A stretch of 64,000 nt of DNA from Anaerococcus sp. Marseille-P3915 (GTDB lineage Bacteria > Bacillota > Clostridia > Tissierellales > Peptoniphilaceae). The notes under the pieces are model-generated. The model ran no database searches, had not been told where the DNA came from, and saw only the letters and a program-made list of their open reading frames with translations. Of the stretch, positions 36,528 to 45,100 are shown piece after piece. The DNA is taken from the NCBI RefSeq assembly GCF_900258475.1, contig NZ_LT984888.1, positions 270,639 through 334,638 of the forward strand. Direction: 5' to 3'. How positions within the stretch are numbered: position 1 is the first letter of the stretch; every line of letters starts with the position of its first letter. A program made the position numbers and the translations under genes.

Positions 36528-37154
36528 ATGAAAAAATCAAAGAAAATAATGATGACCATGGCCTTAGGCCTATCACTTGGAGCCCTAGGATTTGGAGTAA
36601 GTGCAAATTTGGATACTAATACAGCCTATGCAGAAGAAAATCAAGTAGACTTATGGTTTAGACTTCTAAGAAAAGTAGGCGATAATAAAAATTATGGAAT
36701 AGGGTATAGTGCAACCTATGTCTATATCAATGGTGTACCACAAGTACTTCATGGTGCTAAGGGAACAGGTCCACTAAAATGTAATAGAGGCGAAAGAGTA
36801 ACCTTCAAACTAAAAGAAACAGACGAACCAGGAGCGCCTTTTGTAGCAGAAGGTGAATTTGATGTACCTCTAAAAGGCTATAAAGATGGCGATGGAATAG
36901 AAATCAAGATGAGAGAACTAGACCAAAGTTCATCAAAAACCGAAAACAAAACATCAGAAGTAAGCAAACAAGCAATAGCAGACCTAAAAGAAGCAAAACA
37001 CAAAGCAGAAGTAACAAGGAGCTCTTGCCAATTTCTAATTAGAACAGCACCAGATACTATAAAACCAGTAAGAGCTATACTAGATGAATTAATGGCAAAA
37101 CAAGTAAAATTAATAAAACAAGCTGAGGCTATGTTGGCTAAATATGATAAATAA
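36528..37154 (+). CDS. Secreted protein of unknown function
   Basis: 208-residue precursor with a classical signal peptide (KKSKKIMMTMALGLSLGALGFG, cleavage near AYA-EE). The mature part starts with a ~90-residue beta-rich domain (VDLWFRLLRKV...YVYINGVPQVLHGAKGTG...GEFDVPLKGY), then a Ser/Lys linker and a C-terminal helical region (~145-208) with a single cysteine. No anchor. GGGGAGG ribosome site. I do not recognise the family. It sits 115 bp behind the maltodextrin ATPase and right before the structured inverted element. Confidence 0.75.
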   Translation: MKKSKKIMMTMALGLSLGALGFGVSANLDTNTAYAEENQVDLWFRLLRKVGDNKNYGIGYSATYVYINGVPQVLHGAKGTGPLKCNRGERVTFKLKETDEPGAPFVAEGEFDVPLKGYKDGDGIEIKMRELDQSSSKTENKTSEVSKQAIADLKEAKHKAEVTRSSCQFLIRTAPDTIKPVRAILDELMAKQVKLIKQAEAMLAKYDK

Positions 37155-37170
37155 TTAATTTTTGAAAGAA

Positions 37171-37208
37171 GGTTTTAGGGGGCATCCCCCAAAAACCCTC
37201 TTTTTTTT
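37171..37208. terminator. Terminator of the secreted-protein gene / outer hairpin of the left arm
   Basis: GGTTTT-A-GGGGG and CCCCC-A-AAAACC (37171-37197), followed by CTC and eight T residues; 17 bp after the stop. Confidence 0.85.
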
Positions 37209-37320
37209 ATTCAAGATAAAATATTTGCTTTATTACCAGAATTAATAATATTATGTAGTATTTTTCTTCGTAATTTTATCTTCTAATAAATTATGATTAT
37301 ATACTATTGAATCTTCGTAA

Positions 37321-37455
37321 TAAGGGGGAACGCTAAGGGTGCGGCAGAGGCCCCTCACCGGACGGAAACCCATTTGCTACGCAAACTCCATCGTGCTACC
37401 GCACTACGTTTCCGGCATAAACGCCCCAAATCAAGGGGCGTTTATGTCCCCCTTA
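37321..37455. other. Left-arm multi-hairpin domain
   Basis: TAAGGGGGA (37321-37329) pairs perfectly with TCCCCCTTA (37447-37455). Inside it are CGGAAAC/GTTTCCG (37363-37369/37408-37414) enclosing TTTGC/GCAAA and GTGC/GCAC, and a perfect 12-bp hairpin CATAAACGCCCC/GGGGCGTTTATG (37416-37446). This is a five-stem branched fold visible by eye. Confidence 0.8.
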
Positions 37456-38038
37456 ACCCCCTCTTCGCTACACCCTCCAAGCGGCCCCTAAAGCGGGGAG
37501 CATGATTAGAAGATTGCCTAACGGCAATCCTCTCTTTTTAGACAGGCCCCTTTGTATTAGCTATTCTAATCCTTAGTGATTTTAACATTCCGATGCCTAA
37601 AAATCTCAATCTAGCCCAAATGTTTGTTTTATATGCTCTCTATATCTCAGTAGTCACAGAATTTTAATTTGTACTCGTGCATCAGGAGATTTTCTTAACG
37701 GCATCTCCATTTACAAAATCTCTCGACCTTGGGAGAATTATTCTGTATTCTAAGAGGATATTAACGTCAAAGTATGGCTTGGGCTCGTTTTACTCTGCAT
37801 AAGTCCTTCCATAGCTCAGCTTCGCTTCGCTAGGATAGGGCTATAGCCTTTGGCAAACATTGCGATAGATGGCTCTAAGGAAAAATGTCTTAAGGTTTAC
37901 ATAAATAAAATCGTCTATTATTTTAAATCGAGGAAGCGTTAAAAAATTTTGTTGAGCGTAGCGAATCTAAATTTTTAGCTGACGAGAGTTGAAATAATAG
38001 ATTTTGAACCAGGATGAGCAACAGTCAGGTCTACTAAA

Positions 38039-38162
38039 GAAGATTGCCATAGGCAATCTTCAATTTGCCCTCTGCAAGAGTCGCTTGTGGGGTGTAACGG
38101 GGAGGGGTTTAAGGGGAGGGCGATGAGGACCCATGCGAAAGGGTCCTTGGCCCTCCCCCTTT
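38039..38162. other. Right-arm hairpin domain
   Basis: GAAGATTGCC/GGCAATCTTC (38039-38061) and the outer stem AAGGGGAGGGC/GCCCTCCCCCTT (38111-38121/38150-38162, one bulge) enclosing GGACCC/GGGTCC (38127-38146). These are inverted counterparts of the left-arm stems with different but complementary bases. Confidence 0.75.
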
Positions 38163-38283
38163 GGCGAAGTTATCAGCTTGATGAAAATAATTCATTATGA
38201 GATAAAATTACGAAGAAAAAACTATATAATAATATTACCTTGGATAATAAAAATAATACTATTATCTTGGATAAAAAAGGGAA

Positions 38284-38309
38284 TTTTTAGGGGGAAGCCC
38301 CCTAAAAAA
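38284..38309. terminator. Outer hairpin of the right arm
   Basis: TTTTTAGGGGG and CCCCCTAAAAA enclose AAG. On the minus strand it is followed by TTCCC and six T residues; it mirrors the left-arm terminator at 37171-37197. Confidence 0.75.
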
Positions 38310-38324
38310 ACATTTTATAAAGGA

Positions 38325-38350
38325 AAGGGGAGAGCCCCGGGCTCTCCCTC
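38325..38350 (-). terminator. Terminator of the C69 dipeptidase gene
   Basis: On the minus strand GGGAGAGCCC pairs with GGGCTCTCCC, followed by CTTTCCTTT; about 27 bp downstream of the stop codon. Confidence 0.75.
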
Positions 38351-38374
38351 TAACAATCTTATTGAAAATAAGTT

Positions 38375-39856
38375 CTAAGCATCGCTTCTAGCAAAGGAAT
38401 TTTTCATTTTATTACTTGCTTCATATAGCACCTTGTCTAAAAGTTTTAGGCTTGCTTTTTTAAGTTTTTCTGCTATTTCTTGGTTGGCCTTTTCTAGTTC
38501 GCTTCTTAGGTCCCATCCTTCTAGCTTTTCTTCTTTTACTTTTTTGTCGTATTTGTGGACTATTTCCCAGCCCATGGCTCCCATTTCTTCTTGGTAGCGT
38601 TCGATTAGATTGGCTGTGTCGGCGTAGTGTGGGTCGGCTAGGGCTGCTATTAGGCGATTGGTCCAGTAGAAGTCTTCTGTTGTTACATCTCCTGTGGTAT
38701 CTCTTAGATAGGCTGGGGTGTCATCTACATTTGGATAAAATGGAACCATGGCGTTGTAGACATTTGATCCTAGGGCTAGCCATTCTAGAGCTTTTATGCC
38801 TTCTGGCATGTATGGCCTTATTTGGACTAGGCCTAGGAAGTTGTTTCTGTTGATGCCTATTGGTCTGAAGGCTCCTTTTTTGTCGGCGTACTTGCCATAT
38901 GGGTCGTATTTTGTGCCTTGGTAGTGGTGGGAGAGGGCGTATTTTATATCTTCTGGTGTGATTTTTCTTTCTGGAACCCTTGACCATGGGATATCATTGT
39001 CATCTGGTCTTATGTCTGCATTTTCCCCATCCCAAATATTTGACCTTGGGTTAAAAAATCTTTGAAGGATCCAGGCCCTTGGTGTGTTGTAGACATGATC
39101 TGCGTCTGAATGGCTACCGAAGGCATCTCTTGGATTAAGATTTCCATCTAGGGATAGGTCTAGGAAATTATCTTTTATAAAGTCTTTTAAATCTTTGGAG
39201 CAGAGGTGGTTAACTCCTTCTCCATAGGCATCTTCTAGGTCGAATGAGTCGATGCCTAGTTGGTTTGGCATGATTACATAAGAGTCATCTGGGACTTTTT
39301 TGGCAATCCAGTGGTGGCCGCCGATTGTTTCTAGCCACCAGATTTCGCTTTCATCTTGGAAGGCTATTCCATTCATTTCATAGGTGCCGTATTCTTCTAA
39401 TAAACTTCCTAGTCTTAGGACTCCTTCTCTGGCTGAATTTATATAGGGAAGGGTGATGGTGACTATATCTTCTTCACCGATTCCTCCAATTTTTTCTTCT
39501 TTGCCATTTTCTGCCTTTTTGTAGACTACAAGGGGATCAGCTCCTAGGACTCTTTCGTTGGTGGTTAGGGTTTCTGTGGCTGTCATTGAGACGTTTTTCT
39601 CATTGACTCCGCAAGCTGCCCAGATTCCTTCATCATCTACTGCATTTGGCATGGCTGTGTAGGACATTGGATTGTCTGGCAATTTTATCTCTACATGGGA
39701 TAGGACTGATTTATATAAAGTTGGCTGGTCTTTCTTGTCAACTTTTATGAATTTTTTAGGACAATACTGGCCGCTGCCTGAATCTTCATTTCTAGCAACC
39801 AAGGTTGATCCGTCGTATGAGGCATTTTTACCTACTAATATTGTTGTACAAGACAT
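38375..39856 (-). CDS. pepD: C69-family dipeptidase
   Basis: N-terminal-nucleophile dipeptidase of peptidase family C69, cleaving a wide range of dipeptides in the cytoplasm. The protein begins MSCTTILVGKNASYDGSTLVARNEDSG. Cys3 becomes the N-terminal catalytic residue after removal of the two preceding residues, and NEDSG is the family signature. 493 residues, typical length. ATTAGGAGGAAAAA precedes the ATG. Monocistronic. The C-terminus ends in a helical lysine-rich stretch. Role: peptide amino-acid scavenging, consistent with a peptone-using anaerobe. Confidence 0.92.
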   Translation of the reverse strand: MSCTTILVGKNASYDGSTLVARNEDSGSGQYCPKKFIKVDKKDQPTLYKSVLSHVEIKLPDNPMSYTAMPNAVDDEGIWAACGVNEKNVSMTATETLTTNERVLGADPLVVYKKAENGKEEKIGGIGEEDIVTITLPYINSAREGVLRLGSLLEEYGTYEMNGIAFQDESEIWWLETIGGHHWIAKKVPDDSYVIMPNQLGIDSFDLEDAYGEGVNHLCSKDLKDFIKDNFLDLSLDGNLNPRDAFGSHSDADHVYNTPRAWILQRFFNPRSNIWDGENADIRPDDNDIPWSRVPERKITPEDIKYALSHHYQGTKYDPYGKYADKKGAFRPIGINRNNFLGLVQIRPYMPEGIKALEWLALGSNVYNAMVPFYPNVDDTPAYLRDTTGDVTTEDFYWTNRLIAALADPHYADTANLIERYQEEMGAMGWEIVHKYDKKVKEEKLEGWDLRSELEKANQEIAEKLKKASLKLLDKVLYEASNKMKNSFARSDA

Positions 39857-39986
39857 TTTTTCCTCCTAATTTCTTATAGGATTAATATACGTCAAATTTT
39901 ATTTCTATAAAATTTTCTTTTAAATAAATTTATAAATGTATTAAATTTTAATAAACGTATAATATGATTATAGATTTGAGGTAATT

Positions 39987-41288
39987 ATGAATAGAGAAGA
40001 AAAATTAGAAAAAATTGTTGCTTACCTAAGAAGTGGGGAAAAGGACCCTACTGATTTTAGGTTGGGTTTTGAAGTTGAACATTTTGTTGTGGATAAGGAC
40101 ACTTTGGAGTCTATTTCCTATTATGGGGAAAATGGTGTGGGGGCTAGCCTAAAAGACTTAAAAAATCTTGGCTATGAGGCCCTTGATGATTCTGGCCTTG
40201 CCCTAAGGGGCCATGGGGTGGATGTTTCTATCGAACCTGCCGGTCAATTTGAGCTTGCCATTTCTGCCAAGGCCTCTGTAGAAGAACTTTATAGGCTCTA
40301 TGAGGAAAATATGAGAAAAATTGTCCCAGTTTTTGAAAAAAGAGGTCAATTACTTGTAACCCTTGGCTACCACCCAAAGACTAAGATTGACGATATCAAG
40401 GTCATTCCAAAGGCTCGCTACGATTTTATGTATAAATATTTTGCTGACTTTGGGGGCGATATGGCCCACAATATGATGAAGGGGACGGCCTCCATGCAGT
40501 TTGCTGTAGATTATAAGGATGAGGAGGACTTTAGGAGGAAATATTTCCTAGCCTCAGCCCTTTCTCCTTTTATTTATTCTGTCTTTGATAATTCCTATAT
40601 TTTCGAGGGAGAAATCTATTACGAAAGAAACCTAAGACAAACAATTTGGGATAATACAGACAGGATGAGGACTGGCCTTTATGATTTTTCCTTCGATCCC
40701 GACCTATCCTATAAAACTTATGCCGAAAGAATCCTTGAAACTCCAATGATTTTCATAAATAAGGATGGAGAAGATGAGTATGTAGGTAGAAAAACTCTTG
40801 AAGATTTAATGACAGAAGACAATGCTGATGCCCTTGTAGATCATGCCCTTTCAATCGTATTTCCAGATGTTAGGGCCAAGAAATATATAGAAATAAGGAT
40901 GGCAGATGAGGTGCCTTTCCCTTATAATATGGCAGGCCTTGCCCTAATTAAGGGGGTCTTCTTTAATGAGGAGATTTTTGATAAGGTCTATGAGCTTTTT
41001 TCTGACATGGACTATGACATGGCCACTAAGCTTAAATATAACGCAGCTAGGATGGGGATTTTCGCCCTTTATGAAAATGTAGAGCTCTACCAACACGTCC
41101 TTGATATAATCGATTTGGTAAGGCCTGTTCTAAGTGAGTTTGAAAATAGGTTTTTAGATGAGCTTGAGGCCCTCCTAGACTTTGGCATCGTCCCAAGGGA
41201 TATCTTTGCCAAAATCTATAAGGAAGACCCAAAAAGAGCCGTTTATGAATTTTCAGTCAATAAATTTGTAGAGGGACTCGATGGCTAA
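39987..41288 (+). CDS. gshA: Glutamate-cysteine ligase, GCS2 family
   Basis: ATP-dependent ligase that makes gamma-glutamylcysteine, first step of glutathione-type thiol synthesis. Family signatures: FRLGFEVEHFVVD near the N-terminus, GQFELAISAKASVEELYRLYEE, and HNMMKGTASMQFAVDY. 433 residues, plant/GCS2-type length. No glutathione synthetase is adjacent, so the cell may stop at gamma-glutamylcysteine or use an unlinked enzyme. Overlaps radA by 8 bp, so the two are co-transcribed. GAGGTAATT before ATG. Confidence 0.88.
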   Translation: MNREEKLEKIVAYLRSGEKDPTDFRLGFEVEHFVVDKDTLESISYYGENGVGASLKDLKNLGYEALDDSGLALRGHGVDVSIEPAGQFELAISAKASVEELYRLYEENMRKIVPVFEKRGQLLVTLGYHPKTKIDDIKVIPKARYDFMYKYFADFGGDMAHNMMKGTASMQFAVDYKDEEDFRRKYFLASALSPFIYSVFDNSYIFEGEIYYERNLRQTIWDNTDRMRTGLYDFSFDPDLSYKTYAERILETPMIFINKDGEDEYVGRKTLEDLMTEDNADALVDHALSIVFPDVRAKKYIEIRMADEVPFPYNMAGLALIKGVFFNEEIFDKVYELFSDMDYDMATKLKYNAARMGIFALYENVELYQHVLDIIDLVRPVLSEFENRFLDELEALLDFGIVPRDIFAKIYKEDPKRAVYEFSVNKFVEGLDG

Positions 41289-42645
41289 GGTCAAAAAAGC
41301 TTACGAATGTAAAAACTGTGGCCACACCCAAAATGTCTGGGCAGGCCAATGCCCATCATGCAAAAAATGGGGCAGCCTAATTGAAGTTACAGTCAAGGAT
41401 ACTAAGGGAAAAGCTCCTCAAATCCTAGATGATAAGGATGCAAAAAAGTTAAAAGACATTGAAATTAACGAATCTGAAAGGATTCACTCAGCCTATGAGG
41501 AATTTGATAGGGCTGTGGGCGGAGGCCTTGTCAGAGACTCTGTTTCAATCCTTACAGCAAGACCTGGAGCAGGCAAATCGACCCTCCTCCTTCAATTATC
41601 CAATTCTTATGCAAAAAGCGGCCTCAAGGTCCTTTATGTGTCAGGAGAAGAAAGTGAAAGCCAGATAAAATCAAGGGCCCAGAGGATAATGGATTCAGAG
41701 CCAGACAATCTTTGGATCCTATCGACCAATTCCATGGATTTGGCAATCAAGGAAATCAAGAAAATTGACGCAGATATCATTATCCTTGACTCCATCCAGA
41801 CCTTTAGCCTCCAGGAATTTGACAACAAGCAGGGGTCTCCTACCCAGACAATAGAGGTGGCTGGAGCTGCTGTAAATTTGGCCAAAAATCCTGACAAGAA
41901 AAGGGCCTTCATCATGGTAGGCCATATGACAAAGACCGGTGAGATGGCTGGTTTAAGGACTCTTGAGCACTTGGTGGACACAGTCCTAATCCTAGATGGA
42001 AGTCCTGATGAAGACCTAAGAGTCCTTACATCAAGCAAGAATAGGTTTGGTAGAACAGGTGAGATTGGCCTATTTTCAATGGATGAAGAGGGTCTAGTGG
42101 AAATATCCAATCCAAGTGAGTATTTCATCACCCAAAGAGAAGTAGAAACCGAAGGATCAGCCATTTCAGTGACCAAGGAGGGGTCAAGGCTACTTGAAGT
42201 AGAGATAGAGTCCCTAGTTTCAAAGTCCTTCATGCCCTATCCCCAAAGGATCGGCGATAGCTTAAGGCGTGATGACCTAAACACCCTAATTTCAATCCTT
42301 CAGGAGCGTGCGGGCCTAAATCTTTTTGACTACAATGTCATAATAAAGACTACAGGAGGCCTAAAATTATCAGAGCCATCTGTAAACCTTGCTATAATCA
42401 TGTCCATAGCTTCTTCTTATCTCAAAAAGACAATTTCAGATAAGACAGTCTTCATAGCAGAAGTGGGTCTTACTGGCGAGCTTAAAAAGGTCCCTCAGGT
42501 CAAAAATAGGGTAAAAGAGCTAGAAAGGCTTGGCTACAAAGAGGTATATTTAGCCAAAAACTCCCTAGATGCTAAAGACTTTAAGGAAATAAAGGTAAGA
42601 GAGCTTGCCAACATCAAAGAAGTCATTAAAGAAGTATTCAGATAA
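41281..42645 (+). CDS. radA: DNA repair protein RadA (Sms)
   Basis: RecA-like branch-migration ATPase for recombination intermediates. N-terminal C4 zinc finger (C10, C13, C24, C27), Walker A ARPGAGKST at 93-101 (the D/N usually before PG is R here), the RadA-specific KNRFG motif (SSKNRFGRTGEIGLF), and a C-terminal Lon-protease-like domain (LNLFDYNVIIKTTGGLKL...FIAEVGLTGELKKV). 454 residues, complete. Start codon lies inside gshA. Confidence 0.95.
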   Translation: MAKVKKAYECKNCGHTQNVWAGQCPSCKKWGSLIEVTVKDTKGKAPQILDDKDAKKLKDIEINESERIHSAYEEFDRAVGGGLVRDSVSILTARPGAGKSTLLLQLSNSYAKSGLKVLYVSGEESESQIKSRAQRIMDSEPDNLWILSTNSMDLAIKEIKKIDADIIILDSIQTFSLQEFDNKQGSPTQTIEVAGAAVNLAKNPDKKRAFIMVGHMTKTGEMAGLRTLEHLVDTVLILDGSPDEDLRVLTSSKNRFGRTGEIGLFSMDEEGLVEISNPSEYFITQREVETEGSAISVTKEGSRLLEVEIESLVSKSFMPYPQRIGDSLRRDDLNTLISILQERAGLNLFDYNVIIKTTGGLKLSEPSVNLAIIMSIASSYLKKTISDKTVFIAEVGLTGELKKVPQVKNRVKELERLGYKEVYLAKNSLDAKDFKEIKVRELANIKEVIKEVFR

Positions 42646-42674
42646 GCAAAATCAACGATGACAAGGTTTTTTTC

Positions 42675-42703
42675 TTGATAATTTTGTATAAATATGGTAT
42701 ACT
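42675..42703 (+). promoter_or_regulatory. Promoter of the FMN-binding lipoprotein gene
   Basis: TTGATA (42675-42680), a 17-bp spacer, TATACT (42698-42703); 31 bp upstream of the start. Confidence 0.75.
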
Positions 42704-42734
42704 TGGATAGAACAGAAGATAAAAGGAGAATAAT

Positions 42735-43118
42735 ATGAAAAAGAATATATTTTTAGTTGGAGCCCTTGCTCTAGTTTTAGCCGCTTGTGGCAATTCAACT
42801 GACAAGGCAGATGACGCTAACAAAGATGCAGCTGCACCAGCAGAAAGCACAGAATCAGCTGAAAAAACTGGATCTGCAACAGCAGCTGGTTACGGTGGAG
42901 ACATCAAACTTACTGTAAAAATGGAAGGTGACACAATCAAAGACATCACAATCGATGAAGATTCTGAAACAGAAGGTATCGGTAAAGACGCTCTTCCAAA
43001 ATTAGTAGAAGCTGCAAAAGCTGCTAACAGTGCAGAAATCGACAACGAATCAGGCGCAACAGTAACAAGTGAAGCCTTCAAATCTGCCCTAAGTGAAGCT
43101 ATCAAAAACGCAAAATAG
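42735..43118 (+). CDS. FMN-binding domain lipoprotein
   Basis: Small (127-residue) exported flavoprotein. Lipobox LAAC (cysteine ~18), an Ala/Glu/Ser-rich linker, then one FMN-binding domain (GYGGDIKLTVKMEGDTIKDITIDED...) with the flavinylation motif SGATVT to which ApbE-type transferases attach FMN through the threonine. It resembles a single domain of PplA-type extracellular electron-transfer proteins and probably passes electrons to the neighbouring flavoprotein. AAAAGGAG ribosome site, own promoter and terminator. No apbE gene in this window. Confidence 0.88.
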   Translation: MKKNIFLVGALALVLAACGNSTDKADDANKDAAAPAESTESAEKTGSATAAGYGGDIKLTVKMEGDTIKDITIDEDSETEGIGKDALPKLVEAAKAANSAEIDNESGATVTSEAFKSALSEAIKNAK

Positions 43119-43129
43119 GAAAAACTAAA

Positions 43130-43158
43130 GAGGCTATCTTATAGATAGCCCTTTATTT
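43130..43158 (+). terminator. Terminator of the FMN lipoprotein gene
   Basis: GGCTATCT (43132-43139) and AGATAGCC (43143-43150) with CTTTATTTT behind; transcription may partly read into the next flavoprotein gene. Confidence 0.8.
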
Positions 43159-43196
43159 TAGAAAATATCATCTATAAATCATAGGAAAGGGGTAAT

Positions 43197-45017
43197 ATGA
43201 ACAAATTTAAATCCATAAGCCTAGCCCTAGCCATGGCTATTAGCCTTGCAGCATGTGGCAATCAGGCGGCAAATGAGGCTAGCAAAGAAGAAGCTAAACC
43301 AGAAACAAAGACAGAAGAAGCAGCAAAAGAAGCTAAAGACCTATCTGGTATAAGCGGTACATATGAGGGAAGCGCTAAAGGTTACGGTGGCGAGATTAAG
43401 GTAAAGGTAAGCCTTGATAAGGGCGTAATCACAGCCATCGAAGCAGAACACAAGGAGACAAGTTCAGTAGGTGGAGCAGGACTTGAAAGAATCAAGGAAG
43501 AAGTCATTGCCAAAAATTCTACAGACCTAGACAATATTTCAGGTGCGACCATTTCATCAGCAGCCTTCCTTTCAGCAGTAAATTCTGCCCTAGAAGAAGC
43601 TGGAATCAAGCCAGAAGACCTAGCGGCTAAGGAAGATGAAAATGGAAGAGATGCCGAAATTACAACAGATACAGTAGTTGTAGGAGCAGGCGGAGCTGGA
43701 CTTTCTGCAGCTATCCAAATGGCTCAAGATGGCAAAAATGTCACAATTGTTGAAAAAGCAGGGATTACAGGTGGTAACTCATCACTTGCTTCTGGTGGTA
43801 TGAATGCTGCTGAAACAAAACTTCAAAAAGAAGAAGGAATTCCTGATACAGTAGAAACCTTTGTAGCAGATACAATGAAGGGTGGCCACGATAAAAACAA
43901 CAAAGAGCTAGTTGAAAAAATGGCTCAAGAATCATCAGCAGCAGTTGATTGGCTAGAAGAATTAGGTGCCCCACTTAAACAACTTAAGTTCTCTGGTGGC
44001 CAAACAGAAATGAGAACCCACGCTCCAATCAATGACGAAGGCAAGTCAATCCCTGTAGGATCTTACCTAGTAAGCAAACTTACAGCCAAGGCCAAAGAGC
44101 TAGGCATTGAAATAGTTTATGATGCTAAGGCAGATAAGATTATCATGGAAGATGGTAAGGCAGCTGGTATTGAAGCAACATATCCAGACGGAGAAAAGCT
44201 AAAGGTAAATGCCAAGGCAGTAATCGTAGCTACAGGTGGTTTTGGTGCAAATAAAGAATTAGTTGAAAAATATAACCCAGACCTAAAGGGCTATGTGTCA
44301 ACAAATGCTAAGTCAATCCAAGGTGATGCTATAGGATTTTTAGGAGATGTTGGGGCTAATTTCATAGATATGAAGGAAATTCAAATCCACCCAACAGTAG
44401 TCCAAAAGGACGGATCCTTAATCTCAGAAGGCCTAAGGGGTGAGGGAGCAATCCTAGTAAACCAAGATGGTAAGAGATTTGTAAACGAGCTTGAAACAAG
44501 AGATTTCGTTTCAAAAGAAATCCTAAGCCAAAAAGACCCATCAGCTTGGTTAATTGTAGACCAATCAATGATGGACCAATCATCAACAATTGCCAAATAT
44601 TTCGAAAAGGGACTTCTCACAAAATGTGATGATTACAAGGCCCTAGCTGACTTAATTGGGGTAGATGAAGCCACAATCAAAGAGACAATCGAAGGCTGGA
44701 AGCAAATCGTTAAAAACAACCAAGACCCAGATTTTGGTAGAGAGGGCATGGATCAAACAAGAAGCGACCTATCAGTTGCTCCTTACTATGCAGTTCAAAT
44801 CTCACCAGGCATCCACCACACCATGGGCGGGGTAGAAGTAAACACAAACTCTGAAGTCCTAGACAAAGACGGAAAGCCAATCCCAGGCCTATATGCAGCA
44901 GGTGAAGTCACAGGAGGCATCCACGGAGCTAACAGACTAGGCGGCAATGCAGTAACAGACATAGTTGTATTTGGTAGAAATGCAGCTAAAAACGCCGAAG
45001 AATATATAGGCAAGTAA
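43197..45017 (+). CDS. Exported flavoprotein reductase (fumarate/urocanate reductase family) with FMN domain
   Basis: 606-residue lipoprotein (lipobox SLAAC). After a Lys/Glu linker comes an FMN-binding domain (GYGGEIKVKVSLDKG) with flavinylation motif SGATIS near residue 120. A FAD_binding_2 domain follows, with dinucleotide motif VVVGAGGAGLSAAIQMAQDGKNVTIVEK and ending HTMGGVEVN...GLYAAGEVTGGIHGANRLGGNA. This is the flavocytochrome-c-like layout of extracellular reductases that use fumarate, urocanate, methacrylate or similar acceptors; the substrate cannot be read from sequence. GGAAAGGGG before ATG. Together with the FMN lipoprotein it suggests anaerobic respiration at the cell surface. 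Confidence 0.9.
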   Translation: MNKFKSISLALAMAISLAACGNQAANEASKEEAKPETKTEEAAKEAKDLSGISGTYEGSAKGYGGEIKVKVSLDKGVITAIEAEHKETSSVGGAGLERIKEEVIAKNSTDLDNISGATISSAAFLSAVNSALEEAGIKPEDLAAKEDENGRDAEITTDTVVVGAGGAGLSAAIQMAQDGKNVTIVEKAGITGGNSSLASGGMNAAETKLQKEEGIPDTVETFVADTMKGGHDKNNKELVEKMAQESSAAVDWLEELGAPLKQLKFSGGQTEMRTHAPINDEGKSIPVGSYLVSKLTAKAKELGIEIVYDAKADKIIMEDGKAAGIEATYPDGEKLKVNAKAVIVATGGFGANKELVEKYNPDLKGYVSTNAKSIQGDAIGFLGDVGANFIDMKEIQIHPTVVQKDGSLISEGLRGEGAILVNQDGKRFVNELETRDFVSKEILSQKDPSAWLIVDQSMMDQSSTIAKYFEKGLLTKCDDYKALADLIGVDEATIKETIEGWKQIVKNNQDPDFGREGMDQTRSDLSVAPYYAVQISPGIHHTMGGVEVNTNSEVLDKDGKPIPGLYAAGEVTGGIHGANRLGGNAVTDIVVFGRNAAKNAEEYIGK

Positions 45018-45024
45018 AAGCTTT

Positions 45025-45048
45025 AAAGAGTCCTTAGGGGCTCTTTTC
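45025..45048 (+). terminator. Terminator of the flavoprotein gene
   Basis: AAAGAGTCC (45025-45033) pairs with GGGCTCTTT (45038-45046) including one G-T pair, then TTCC. Confidence 0.65.
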
Positions 45049-45100
45049 CTATGGGAAGTTCTCAAAGCCATCAGTCAGAAATATTTGATTTTTATAAATT

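Larger units (their letters stand above)
37155..38374. repeat. 1.2-kb non-coding element with two inverted structured arms
   Basis: No credible gene lies in these 1220 bases between two convergent genes. The left arm (~37171-37560) and the reverse complement of the right arm (~37990-38310) align in the same order: a G5/C5 terminator-like hairpin with T-run; a 20-base identical block (37261-37280 versus 38201-38220); a long G-rich/C-rich stem; a TACACCC...CAAGCG stretch; a GATTGCC/GGCAATC hairpin; and TTTAG...AC. The arms have diverged but keep their stems by compensating changes. The ~430-bp centre also contains several hairpins. Parts are clearly more GC-rich than the surrounding genes. It could be a non-autonomous mobile element, a repeat pair, or a large structured RNA locus. 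Confidence 0.8.

Noticed and set aside
37808-37845. tRNA-like CCATAGCTCAG in the structured element
   Set aside because: It resembles a D-arm, but no acceptor stem, anticodon arm or T-arm can be built around it.
38133-38378. Open frame of 81 residues in the right arm
   Set aside because: It runs through inverted-repeat stems and the terminator region, lacks a ribosome site and has a low-complexity, unnatural composition.
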